A stretch of 18,197 nucleotides of DNA from Bacilli bacterium (GTDB lineage Bacteria > Bacillota_I > Bacilli_A > RF39 > UBA660), in NCBI GenBank assembly GCA_900753645.1, contig CAADZW010000212.1:1-18197 (forward strand), written 5' to 3'. The position numbers were made by a program, and so were the translations under genes. Positions 7,259 to 14,453 of this stretch are shown piece by piece (the first letter of the stretch is position 1; each line of letters starts with the position of its first letter). The notes under the pieces are model-generated. The model worked only from the letters and a program-made list of their open reading frames with translations. It was not told where the DNA came from and ran no database searches.

Positions 7259-9214
7259 TTAATCTTCAGTTGAATCAATTACTTTTTGTAGTTCTTCCTT
7301 TGTCATTTTAGTATAACCTTTTATTTTCTTTTCTTTAGCTATATTTTTTAACTCTTCCAAAGTTAATTCTTTTTCTTCATCTGGTAGGCATTTATGTTCT
7401 ACCAAATAATCGATTTCTTCTTTGGTCAAAGTTTCTTTTGTAATCAAAGTATCAGCAATTAAATCCAACAAATCTCTATTTTCTTTAATTATTTTTTGAG
7501 CTTTTTTATAACACTCATCGATTATCTTACGCATTTCTTGATCGATTTCATAAGCAACCTGACTGGAAAAATTACGTGATTTATTGTAATCTCTACCTAA
7601 GAAGACACTACCTTCATTTTGCTCTAATTGAAGTGGTCCTAAACTACTCATACCATATTCGGTAACCATGGCTCTAACAATTTTAGTAGCTTGTTCAAAA
7701 TCGTTATGGGCACCTGTTGTTATTTCATTAAACACTAATTCTTCAGCGACACGACCACCTAGTAAACCAGTAATACGTTCTAATAATTCTTGCTTAGTTG
7801 CAGTGAATCTTTCCTCTTTTGGTAGCATCATCGTATAACCACCAGCATAACCACGAGGAATAATAGTTATTTTTTGAACGTCATTAGCGCCATCTAATTT
7901 AATACCTAAAACAGCATGCCCTGCTTCATGATAGGCAACTAATTTTTTATCGTGATCAGTATATTTTTTAGACTTTTTAGCTGGTCCCATCAATACACGA
8001 TCATGAGCCTCATCGATTTCTGCCATCGTGATGCTTTCCTTATTTCTTCTAACGGCAAGTAAAGCAGCTTCATTGAGTAAGTTTTCCAAATCAGCTCCAC
8101 TAAAACCAACAGTTCGCGATGAAATGTTTTTAAGTGATACTCCTTTGGCAAAGATTTTGCCACGAGCATGAACTTTTAAAATTTCCTCTCGTCCTTTTGC
8201 ATCTGGTAAATTAACTTGAACTTGACGGTCAAATCTACCAGGTCTAAGTAATGCCGGATCCAATACATCTGGTCGGTTAGTAGCGGCAATAATAATGATT
8301 CCTTCGTTAGCACCAAAACCATCCATTTCAGTTAATAACTGATTTAATGTTTGTTCTCTTTCATCGTGGCCACCGCCAAGTCCTGCTCCTCTTTGACGAC
8401 CAACCGCATCGATTTCGTCGATAAAAATCAAACAAGGGGCATTGTGTTTCGCTTGTTTAAACATATCTCTAACACGCGAAGCTCCAACTCCGACAAATAG
8501 TTCAACAAACTCTGAACCACTTATATAGTAAAATGGAACATTAGCCTCACCAGCTACAGCACGTGCTAATAAAGTTTTACCAGTTCCAGGTGGACCGACA
8601 AGTAAAACTCCCTTAGGAATTCTTGCTCCTAATTTTTGGAAACGTGTTGGACTTTTTAAGAAATCGATTAACTCAGCAACTTCTTCTTTTTCTTCATCTA
8701 AACCAGCAACATCTTTAAATGTTACTTTATTATTTTGTTCATTCAAACGAGCACGACTGCGACCAAAATCCATCGATTTATTAGCAGAACCCATCTGTTT
8801 AGTAACAAAGTAAAAACCTGCTCCTAGTAATAATAATATCGGTAAAACATTTAAAACGAATAACCAAAACGTACTAGAATCCGGATCAGAATTAGTCGTT
8901 ATAGCAAAATCATAGTTTTCTTCACCTTGTAATATTTTGGCGATTATTTCATTTGATAAAGGTACTTTTAGATAAAAGGTTTCATTCTCACCATAACTAT
9001 CTAACTTTCCTTCTATTTCATAAACACCAGCATTATTTCTGGGAACAATCACAATTTCCTTAATTTCATCATTATTCATATGTTCGATAAATTGATCGTA
9101 CGTAAATTGATTTACTTTACGGTTAGAGACAGTAAAAAAATAAAATATTCCGATCATTACGATAAACAACAATAAATAAGGTATTAAACTCTTTTTTATT
9201 TCTTTTTTATTCAT
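7259..9214 (-). CDS. ftsH: ATP-dependent zinc metalloprotease FtsH with a Rho-N-like C-terminal extension
   Basis: A 651-residue membrane-anchored AAA+ protease that degrades damaged membrane proteins and selected regulators. Order of parts: helix 1 (about 11-28), external domain, helix 2 (about 116-137), AAA+ domain with Walker A GPPGTGKT (207-214), Walker B LIFIDE (262-267) and the second region of homology [20 protein letters not shown] (311-330). The zinc protease follows with HEAGH (429-433) and Asp505 as third ligand. All key residues are intact. The last 35 residues are unusual: [18 protein letters not shown] then [12 protein letters not shown] closely resembles a Rho N-terminal/SAP-like helix-extension-helix motif, which standard FtsH lacks. 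GAGGAGG lies 5 bases before ATG, 14 bp after tilS. The usual hpt gene between tilS and ftsH is missing. Confidence 0.98.
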   Translation of the reverse strand: MNKKEIKKSLIPYLLLFIVMIGIFYFFTVSNRKVNQFTYDQFIEHMNNDEIKEIVIVPRNNAGVYEIEGKLDSYGENETFYLKVPLSNEIIAKILQGEENYDFAITTNSDPDSSTFWLFVLNVLPILLLLGAGFYFVTKQMGSANKSMDFGRSRARLNEQNNKVTFKDVAGLDEEKEEVAELIDFLKSPTRFQKLGARIPKGVLLVGPPGTGKTLLARAVAGEANVPFYYISGSEFVELFVGVGASRVRDMFKQAKHNAPCLIFIDEIDAVGRQRGAGLGGGHDEREQTLNQLLTEMDGFGANEGIIIIAATNRPDVLDPALLRPGRFDRQVQVNLPDAKGREEILKVHARGKIFAKGVSLKNISSRTVGFSGADLENLLNEAALLAVRRNKESITMAEIDEAHDRVLMGPAKKSKKYTDHDKKLVAYHEAGHAVLGIKLDGANDVQKITIIPRGYAGGYTMMLPKEERFTATKQELLERITGLLGGRVAEELVFNEITTGAHNDFEQATKIVRAMVTEYGMSSLGPLQLEQNEGSVFLGRDYNKSRNFSSQVAYEIDQEMRKIIDECYKKAQKIIKENRDLLDLIADTLITKETLTKEEIDYLVEHKCLPDEEKELTLEELKNIAKEKKIKGYTKMTKEELQKVIDSTED

Positions 9215-9228
9215 AAAAACCTCCTCTT

Positions 9229-10557
9229 TTAGTAGTACTTAAGTATTATATCATACTTTTCTGTTTTTTCCTTACAAAATTTTGATTTTTTTAATCCCGG
9301 TAGCCAAACTATATTATCATCAGCATCACATACAATCGGCCATAAGTCCCGTTCATGACTAGGAACTTTACACTCGATAAATATATCAGATATTTTTTTT
9401 CGACCTAACATTCCTTTAACAGTCATTTTGTCACCATCATGTCTATTTCTAACATATAATGGTTGTTTAACACTAGCAAAATCTAATCGACAGATATTAT
9501 TGTCATCTGACTTACTAGTTTTAATTATCTCAATGTTTTTACCGTTTGGTAAGTTTAAATATTCAGCAATTTGAATTTCGTAGATGTTGTCTTTAAAGTT
9601 CATTTTAGATAGCTCTAAAGTATTATATGACTTGATCGCTTGAATATTATTAGGTAAATGCAAAGTAGCATTAGCTTTTTTTGACAATATGAGATTATGG
9701 ATAATTTCACAATGTTTGTCAGTTAATAACATTAAATCATCTTGGTAGATTTTTTCTAACATTAGGTAGATGATTTTTGTTTGAATTAAAGGCTCTTGCT
9801 TTAAAAATTCGGTAATGTTTAAAATATTGTCAGGACACACTTTATTATAAATCTTGTTCACCTGTTTATCGATATAATTATTGTATTCTAACAGTGTTTT
9901 ACTAAATTTATAAAACTTCTCATGGACCATAGGATCTTCTTTTTTAAAAGTAGGAACAATATATTTTCTAAATCTATTTCTAGTATAAACATCTTTAGTA
10001 TTCGATTGATCGATCATATATTTGATATTATTACGTTCTAGATAATGATAGATTTCGTCTTTTGTGACATGAATTAAAGGCCTAACAATATAGTAGCCAT
10101 TCATTTTAACAATTTCTGAAAAACCACTATACCCTCTTAATGTTGATCCACGAACAATTCGCATTAAAATAGTTTCGATTAAATCATCAGCATGATGAGC
10201 AGTAAAGATATATTTCGCATCATATTTTTGAGCTAATTTAGAAAAATAATTGTAGCGGATACTTCTTGCTTCATTATGGAAGTTATCATCACCGTATTCG
10301 GTAATTATCATTGTTTCAAAGACAAATCCATTCTTTTTACAATAATCAGCAACAAACTTCTGTTCTGAAGTTTGACCAACTCGACCAGTATTATGATTAA
10401 CATGAGCTACTATTAATTGAAGATCTAAAGCTTTTTTTAATCTTGATAATATATGTAGTAAGGCCATCGAATCAGGTCCTCCTGACACCCCTACAACAAT
10501 AGCATCACCATATTTAATTTTAAGTTTATTTAATAGGTCATCATATACCTTATCCAT
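9229..10557 (-). CDS. tilS: tRNA(Ile)-lysidine synthase TilS
   Basis: A 442-residue enzyme that converts C34 of the CAU-anticodon tRNA(Ile) to lysidine using ATP and lysine, so the tRNA reads AUA; this is essential in nearly all bacteria and matters in an AUA-rich genome such as this. The N-terminal PP-loop SGGPDS is at residues 25-30. AHHADDLIETILMRIVRGS follows in the N-type ATP-pyrophosphatase domain. The C-terminal TilS domain is complete (RNRHDGDKM, LGRKKISDIFIE, VPSHERDLWPIV, WLPGL). Upstream in-frame ATG codons exist at 10575 and 10569, but GGTGAT (10567-10562) is best placed for 10557. It precedes ftsH by 14 bp. A TATAAT at 10580-10575, just beyond the spoIIR hairpin, may start this unit. 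Confidence 0.95.
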   Translation of the reverse strand: MDKVYDDLLNKLKIKYGDAIVVGVSGGPDSMALLHILSRLKKALDLQLIVAHVNHNTGRVGQTSEQKFVADYCKKNGFVFETMIITEYGDDNFHNEARSIRYNYFSKLAQKYDAKYIFTAHHADDLIETILMRIVRGSTLRGYSGFSEIVKMNGYYIVRPLIHVTKDEIYHYLERNNIKYMIDQSNTKDVYTRNRFRKYIVPTFKKEDPMVHEKFYKFSKTLLEYNNYIDKQVNKIYNKVCPDNILNITEFLKQEPLIQTKIIYLMLEKIYQDDLMLLTDKHCEIIHNLILSKKANATLHLPNNIQAIKSYNTLELSKMNFKDNIYEIQIAEYLNLPNGKNIEIIKTSKSDDNNICRLDFASVKQPLYVRNRHDGDKMTVKGMLGRKKISDIFIECKVPSHERDLWPIVCDADDNIVWLPGLKKSKFCKEKTEKYDIILKYY

Positions 10558-10574
10558 ATATATCACCATTATCA

Positions 10575-10580
10575 ATTATA
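10575..10580 (-). promoter_or_regulatory. Candidate -10 box for tilS-ftsH
   Basis: The minus strand reads TATAAT at 10580-10575, just after the hairpin ending spoIIR. The implied start point (about 10568) falls right at the ribosome site, giving an extremely short leader, and the -35 position (TTTTAT) is weak. I rate it as possible only. Confidence 0.3.
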
Positions 10581-10600
10581 TACTAAAATAATTTAAAATA

Positions 10601-10633
10601 AAAGAGTTATAGATACTTTTCTAATAACTCTTT
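10601..10633 (-). terminator. Hairpin terminator at the end of spoIIR
   Basis: AAAGAGTTAT (10601-10610) and ATAACTCTTT (10624-10633) are perfect 10-bp inverted arms around a 13-nt loop. On the minus strand TATTTTAAATTATTTT follows the stem. The spoIIR stop codon lies within the 3' arm. The stem is AT-rich and the loop large, so termination may be partial. Confidence 0.55.
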
Positions 10634-11125
10634 AACAAAAGAGGTATACTCTACTTCATCATTTTCGTTAGCCTCGATTAAACATAGTGGTGGGAATAAA
10701 ACACACCACCAATTCTCACCTTTTCCTTCTCCTAAAGTTATTACTAAAGATTCATAATATCCCTCTTCATAAGTAATTCCTTTATATTCTTTACTCGGAA
10801 AGTAATTTAATCCAAAATTAATGTCATAACCTAGTTCATAGTTTAACTTCATTAAAGTTAAACGCACTTCTTCATCAATATAGGTAAGATTATTGTTGAT
10901 AATTCTTCTTGCTTCTTCGACACCTTTAGTATTTTTTAACAGTTCATACATTTTATATTGAATATTATCTTTGACTATCTCTTTTACTTGTTGATCGTAG
11001 TCGCTATCACTATTTGCAATAACTCTAATTCTTAAAGCATCAGGCGGAATGACTAAACTACTAACATGGCCGATCGTAAAATATATTCCTAATACCAACA
11101 AAATAACCAATATTAATTTTTTCAT
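10607..11125 (-). CDS. spoIIR: Stage II sporulation protein R (SpoIIR)
   Basis: A 172-residue protein matching SpoIIR (PF09551), the signal secreted from the forespore that triggers SpoIIGA to process pro-sigma-E in the mother cell. Residues 2-24 form a signal-anchor helix. The family's N-terminal block IPPDALRIRVIANSDSDYDQ (26-45) is intact, as is the diagnostic GEGKGENWWCVLFPPLC (132-148). It is shorter than the B. subtilis protein, chiefly after the FPPLC block. An in-frame GTG at 11134 overlaps the AGGTGA ribosome site of the ATG at 11125, which I take as the start. It stands 39 bp after the PncC-like gene and ends in a hairpin, so it appears to be the last gene of the nucleoside operon. 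No other sporulation gene is in the window. Identification is strong; whether the host sporulates is not shown. Confidence 0.93.
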   Translation of the reverse strand: MKKLILVILLVLGIYFTIGHVSSLVIPPDALRIRVIANSDSDYDQQVKEIVKDNIQYKMYELLKNTKGVEEARRIINNNLTYIDEEVRLTLMKLNYELGYDINFGLNYFPSKEYKGITYEEGYYESLVITLGEGKGENWWCVLFPPLCLIEANENDEVEYTSFVKELLEKYL

Positions 11126-11164
11126 TTTGTTCACCTATTAAATATTGGTTATAAGAAATTACTT

Positions 11165-11629
11165 TTATACAACTTTTTTTAAAAAGTCGCATATTTTACT
11201 AACAACTAATTGTTTGTTTTCTTTTCGAGGTTGACTTAAAACTTCAACCGTTAAGGTATAATAAATTTCTTTGTTTCTATCGTAGATACTAACATAAACT
11301 AAATTGTCAGATCCCCACATATTATTTTCATCTGGCTTGTTCATTTTTCCGGTTATACCAACACCATAATCTGCATTAGCATAATCAGATATCACCTTAC
11401 TCATTTCCTTAGCTGTTTGAATACTATAAACCGTATACTTATCAATTACTGAAGGATCAACACCCATTTTTATTTTAAATTCATTAGAATAAGTAACGGC
11501 ACTAAATTTAATTACTTTACTAGCATCAGAAACGTTAGTTATTTCGTTTGCTAACGCGCCACCTGTACAAGATTCCATCGTAGCGATGGTTTTATTTTTA
11601 TCTATTAACATATGAACTAATTGTTGCAT
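11165..11629 (-). CDS. pncC: CinA C-terminal domain (PncC-like nicotinamide-nucleotide amidase family)
   Basis: A 154-residue stand-alone CinA C-terminal domain (COG1546). Family members hydrolyse nicotinamide mononucleotide to nicotinate mononucleotide in pyridine nucleotide recycling. The core is present: ESCTGG (19-24) with the catalytic Ser20, and VTYSNEFK (45-52) with the expected Tyr47 and Lys52. The usual glycine-rich GITGIAGP loop is replaced by GITGKMNKPDENNMWGSDN (91-109), which marks a divergent subfamily, so activity on NMN is inference. There is no N-terminal molybdopterin-binding domain, so this is not full-length CinA. The ATG lies inside the end of pdp (13-bp overlap) behind GGGGGTT, so translation is coupled. 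Placement with nucleoside phosphorylases fits a salvage role. Confidence 0.85.
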   Translation of the reverse strand: MQQLVHMLIDKNKTIATMESCTGGALANEITNVSDASKVIKFSAVTYSNEFKIKMGVDPSVIDKYTVYSIQTAKEMSKVISDYANADYGVGITGKMNKPDENNMWGSDNLVYVSIYDRNKEIYYTLTVEVLSQPRKENKQLVVSKICDFLKKVV

Positions 11630-12891
11630 TTTATAACCCCCAAAATCAATTTAGATGCGATTTTATCTTCTGTAATTGTGATAGCTTTTAAATAAGTATC
11701 TGTTAAATCGATATTTTTATTAGTATATAAAGTAGCCAACAAATCCCCTTTCAAGACATAATCGTTAATCTTTTTATTGATAATAATCCCTGCACTATAA
11801 TCAATCGAATCGTCTTTTTTTATTCTACCAGCACCCAATAGACAACTGATTTTACCAATCTGCTCAGTGTCTATTTTCGTTATGTATCCTTCTTTATCAG
11901 ATAATATTTTATATTCATACTTTGTCTTAATATTTAATTTTTCAATTTGACCGTTTTGATATTTAACCATCTCATAAAATTTATTTAGAGCTTGACCACT
12001 ATCTAAAACAGCTATTACTTTTTTCAAAGCTGTTTTATAAGCAATCTTTTGACTGATACTTACCATATGACTAGCTAAAGTAATAGCTAATTGTTTTAAA
12101 TCTTCAGGACCACTACCACTTAAAACTTCAATTACTTCTTGTACTTCTAACGCATTTCCAATATTCTTACCTAATGGCTGATCCATATTCGATAAAACAG
12201 CTATTACATTAATATTAGCTTTAGTTCCTATTTCAACCATGGTTTTAGCTAATTTTTTAGCTTCAGAAATGTCTTTCATGAAAGCTCCTGAGCCAACTTT
12301 GACATCCAAAACCAAATTACTAGCGCCACTAGCTAGTTTTTTACTCATAATGCTAGAAGCAATTAAAGGAATGCTTTCAACTGTTGCTGTTACATCTCTT
12401 AAAGCGTAAAGTTTTTTATCAGCAGGAGCAATATTTTTAGTTTGACTAATAATTGATACATTAATATCTTGTACTTGTTTGATAAAATCAGCTTCACTCA
12501 ACTGGGTATTAAAACCAGGAATTGACTCTAATTTATCGATAGTTCCCCCAGTATAACCTAATCCTTTCCCACTCATTTTAGCTACCTTACAATCTAAACA
12601 GGCAATTACGGGAGCGATAATTAAAGTAGTCTTATCACCAACACCACCCGTTGAATGTTTATCAACAGTCTTAAAAGGAAAACGTAATTGATCGCCAGAA
12701 TCAGCCATAGCTAAAGTAAGGTTAGTCACTTCTTCATTATTCATGCCGTTTAACACAATGGCCATCAATAAACTAGCTACTTGATAATCCGGTATTTCAT
12801 CATTAACATAACCATTTATAAAAAAAGTTATTTCCTCCTTAGTTAAAGATAATTTATTTTTCTTTTTTTCGATAATATCATACATTGTCAT
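11617..12891 (-). CDS. pdp: Pyrimidine-nucleoside phosphorylase
   Basis: A 424-residue enzyme that splits uridine and (deoxy)thymidine with phosphate to the base and (deoxy)ribose-1-phosphate. KHSTGGVGDK (78-87) holds His79, matching E. coli thymidine phosphorylase His85. YALRDVTATVESIPLI has Arg165, and Ser180 and Lys184 sit at the same constant offset of six from E. coli Arg171, Ser186 and Lys190, so the active site is intact. The signature stretch reads SGKGLGYTGGTIDKLE (107-122), with Lys and Tyr where SGRGLGHTGG is usual. The full three-domain fold length is kept. GGAGAG at the end of cdd serves the ATG. It lies 2 bp after cdd and overlaps pncC by 13 bp. Family is secure; the split between Pdp and DeoA specificity is judged from Bacillota context. 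Confidence 0.93.
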   Translation of the reverse strand: MTMYDIIEKKKNKLSLTKEEITFFINGYVNDEIPDYQVASLLMAIVLNGMNNEEVTNLTLAMADSGDQLRFPFKTVDKHSTGGVGDKTTLIIAPVIACLDCKVAKMSGKGLGYTGGTIDKLESIPGFNTQLSEADFIKQVQDINVSIISQTKNIAPADKKLYALRDVTATVESIPLIASSIMSKKLASGASNLVLDVKVGSGAFMKDISEAKKLAKTMVEIGTKANINVIAVLSNMDQPLGKNIGNALEVQEVIEVLSGSGPEDLKQLAITLASHMVSISQKIAYKTALKKVIAVLDSGQALNKFYEMVKYQNGQIEKLNIKTKYEYKILSDKEGYITKIDTEQIGKISCLLGAGRIKKDDSIDYSAGIIINKKINDYVLKGDLLATLYTNKNIDLTDTYLKAITITEDKIASKLILGVIKCNN

Positions 12892-12893
12892 GT

Positions 12894-13268
12894 TTATCTC
12901 TCCATATCAAAAGAATAAGGAAGTAATTCTTTTAAAGTATACTCTTTATATTCTTTATCATTGCCAACATATATTTTAAAATCCGGTTTACAAAATTCAC
13001 TCATAACTTGGCGACAAACGCCACAAGGATAACAAAAGTCCGTATCACCGCTAATAGCAATAGCCTTAAATTCTTTTTTACCTTCACTAATCGCTTTAAA
13101 AAATGCTATTCTTTCAGCACAACAAGTAGGTGTATAAGATACACTTTCTATATTACAACCGGTATATATTTCATCATCCTTAGTCAACAAAGCTGCTCCT
13201 ACTTTAAAATTAGAATAGGGACTATAAGAATTTTTTTTAGCCGCAATGGCTTGATCCATTAATTTCAT
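12894..13268 (-). CDS. cdd: Cytidine deaminase
   Basis: A 124-residue tetrameric-type cytidine deaminase that turns (deoxy)cytidine into (deoxy)uridine, feeding the downstream phosphorylase. The zinc site is complete: CCAERIAF gives Cys50 and the proton-shuttling Glu52, and PCGVCRQ gives Cys82 and Cys85. The N-terminal YSPYSNFKVGAAL and GCNIESVSY substrate segments are typical. Three Zn-binding Cys mark the small homotetrameric class. The start codon shares its A with the deoD stop (TAATG), with GGAGG inside the deoD end, so translation is coupled. Position between deoD and pdp makes a compact nucleoside-salvage operon. Very secure. Confidence 0.97.
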   Translation of the reverse strand: MKLMDQAIAAKKNSYSPYSNFKVGAALLTKDDEIYTGCNIESVSYTPTCCAERIAFFKAISEGKKEFKAIAISGDTDFCYPCGVCRQVMSEFCKPDFKIYVGNDKEYKEYTLKELLPYSFDMER

Positions 13269-13990
13269 TATTTTACCTCCAAACTAGAATCCAAAGCTAA
13301 TTCGATCATCGCTTTTAAATTATTTTGTCTTGCGATGGGACTTATTTTTTTGTTTTCATAGATAGAATCAGAGACGGTCAGTAAACAACTTGCTTCTTTT
13401 TTTAGTTTATTTGCAATATAGAATAAAGCGAAAGCTTCCATTTCACTAGCAATGACATCTAAAGGTAATCTTTCGCTATAACTTTTCTGGTTTTGTATAT
13501 AAGAATCAAAAACTAAAGTACAAGCTGTCTTACCTAGTTTTAAATCTATTTTTTTAGATTTAGCTTTATCGATAATAATAGCATTTAATAGCGAACTAGA
13601 GTTGATTTCATAAATATTTTCACTGTTAAAAGTATAGCTAAAATTGGTCTCGGTATAACTAGATGTCGATAAAACGATATCTAATAATTTAATATTGGGA
13701 TTATTACTACCGCAAGATCCGATCCGGATAATATATTTAACATCAAAAAAATTATATAATTCATAACAATATATTGCCATACTAGCTAAACCCATACCTG
13801 ATGAAAAAACAGTAATTCTTTTACCTTTATAAAAACCAGTATAAGCTAACATATTTCGAATATCATTGACCAATTTATAGTTATCCAAATATGTTTCAGC
13901 AATAAATTTAGCGCGCAAAGGATCACCCGGCATTAAGACAATATCAGCAATATCTTCTTTGTTACATTTAATATGTGGTGTCTCGATCAT
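13268..13990 (-). CDS. deoD: Purine-nucleoside phosphorylase, DeoD type
   Basis: A 240-residue hexameric-type purine nucleoside phosphorylase that cleaves (deoxy)purine nucleosides with phosphate. TPHIKCN (4-10) carries the ribose-contacting His6. MPGDPLRAKFIAE (20-32) and RIGSCGS (89-95) form the phosphate site. SEMEAFAL (182-189) and TVSDSI (205-210) hold the Met-Glu pair and the general acid Asp208, with Arg221 downstream, at a constant offset of four from E. coli Glu179-Glu181, Asp204 and Arg217. The start is the ATG behind GGAGG; a longer upstream reading frame runs through the promoter and is unlikely. First gene of the deoD-cdd-pdp-pncC-spoIIR run. Its middle section (110-180) is divergent from E. 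coli, but the active site is intact. Confidence 0.95.
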   Translation of the reverse strand: MIETPHIKCNKEDIADIVLMPGDPLRAKFIAETYLDNYKLVNDIRNMLAYTGFYKGKRITVFSSGMGLASMAIYCYELYNFFDVKYIIRIGSCGSNNPNIKLLDIVLSTSSYTETNFSYTFNSENIYEINSSSLLNAIIIDKAKSKKIDLKLGKTACTLVFDSYIQNQKSYSERLPLDVIASEMEAFALFYIANKLKKEASCLLTVSDSIYENKKISPIARQNNLKAMIELALDSSLEVK

Positions 13991-14010
13991 AAATCCTCCA
14001 TTCTTTATTA

Positions 14011-14019
14011 AGTATATCA
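14011..14019 (-). promoter_or_regulatory. Candidate promoter of the deoD operon
   Basis: The minus strand reads TGATATACT, an extended -10 (TATACT at 14016-14011 with TG in the -15 position). TTAAAA lies about 16 bases upstream as a weak -35. The start point would be near 14004, leaving a short leader with GGAGG before the deoD ATG. It stands in the 61-bp gap after the XRE gene, so transcription from the regulator gene could also feed the operon. Confidence 0.55.
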
Positions 14020-14051
14020 CATTTATAATAATTTTTAAAAAAAACGACAAT

Positions 14052-14321
14052 TTATAAATTTCGTTCTACAAAAAATTCCTTGATATCTACTTCAAGCACT
14101 TTAGCGATACGGTAAAGAACAGCTAAACTAAATGATTGTTGAACCTTAGCAGACTCAATATTGCTAATTAAACTATGGCTTAAATCACAGTGTTCTGCTA
14201 ACTGTTCCTGGGTCATTCTTCCATATGAACTATATTTACTATTATTATGCAATCTGAAGTATTTGATATTTTTACTCACAACATCATAAATATAACGATC
14301 ATCTATTGGGTCAAACTTCAT
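14052..14321 (-). CDS. XRE-family helix-turn-helix transcriptional regulator
   Basis: An 89-residue single-domain DNA-binding protein of the lambda-repressor (HTH_3) type. The recognition region MTQEQLAEHCDLSHSLISNI (36-55) begins with the TQEQLA turn typical of the family and ends in the usual helix 4-5 part (SFSLAVLYRIAKVLEVDIKEFF). The N-terminal helix is followed by an atypically long polar loop (HNNSKYSSYGR, 25-35) before helix 2. There is no ligand or peptidase domain. The ATG at 14321 is preferred over one at 14336 because GGTGAT is correctly placed only for the former. It is divergent from the three-gene plus-strand module, and an inverted repeat fills the shared control region, so autoregulation and control of the module are likely (inference). 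Confidence 0.88.
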   Translation of the reverse strand: MKFDPIDDRYIYDVVSKNIKYFRLHNNSKYSSYGRMTQEQLAEHCDLSHSLISNIESAKVQQSFSLAVLYRIAKVLEVDIKEFFVERNL

Positions 14322-14365
14322 ATGATCACCATCCATATATATTTTCTCACTTATTGTAGATTAAT

Positions 14366-14371
14366 ATTATA
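14366..14371 (-). promoter_or_regulatory. Candidate -10 box for the XRE gene
   Basis: The minus strand reads TATAAT inside the inverted repeat. Its start point would be near 14359, inside the left repeat arm, about 38 bases before the chosen ATG. The -35 position (AGAATA) is poor, so strength or activation is uncertain. Confidence 0.45.
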
Positions 14372-14380
14372 TGCGTATTG

Positions 14381-14386
14381 TATAAA
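14381..14386 (+). promoter_or_regulatory. Candidate -10 box for the plus-strand module
   Basis: TATAAA on the plus strand, with a start point near 14393 that falls inside the right repeat arm, mirrors the minus-strand arrangement. No good -35 is seen. A second TATAAT at 14431-14436 is closer to consensus but would start transcription inside the ribosome binding site, so it is less likely to drive the gene. Confidence 0.35.
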
Positions 14387-14453
14387 AATATTCTACTATA
14401 AGTGGCTTTTTTTAAAATTTTGTGCTATTATATAATAGAAGGAGGTGAGTTGT

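Larger units (their letters stand above)
14348..14404. promoter_or_regulatory. Inverted-repeat operator candidate in the divergent control region
   Basis: CACTTATTGTAGA (14348-14360) and TCTACTATAAGTG (14392-14404) are inverted copies matching at 12 of 13 positions, 44 bp centre to centre, with a 31-bp AT-rich interior. The long spacing makes an RNA hairpin role unlikely and suggests two protein-binding sites, about four helical turns apart. The obvious binder is the adjacent XRE regulator; this is inference. Confidence 0.6.

Noticed and set aside
11125..11171. Possible sigma-F promoter (GTATA, then CCAATATT) before spoIIR
   Set aside because: The -35-like GTATA overlaps the pncC stop codon and the -10 region lacks the GG of the sigma-F consensus; in AT-rich DNA such partial matches are expected by chance.
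14431..14436. TATAAT as main promoter of the plus-strand module
   Set aside because: The start point would fall inside the GGAGGTG ribosome site and no -35 box is present, so the box at 14381-14386 is preferred, itself weakly.
14337..14453. Attachment site or phage remnant next to the XRE gene
   Set aside because: No integrase, tRNA, direct repeats or other phage genes are visible, and the repeat found is inverted, which fits an operator.
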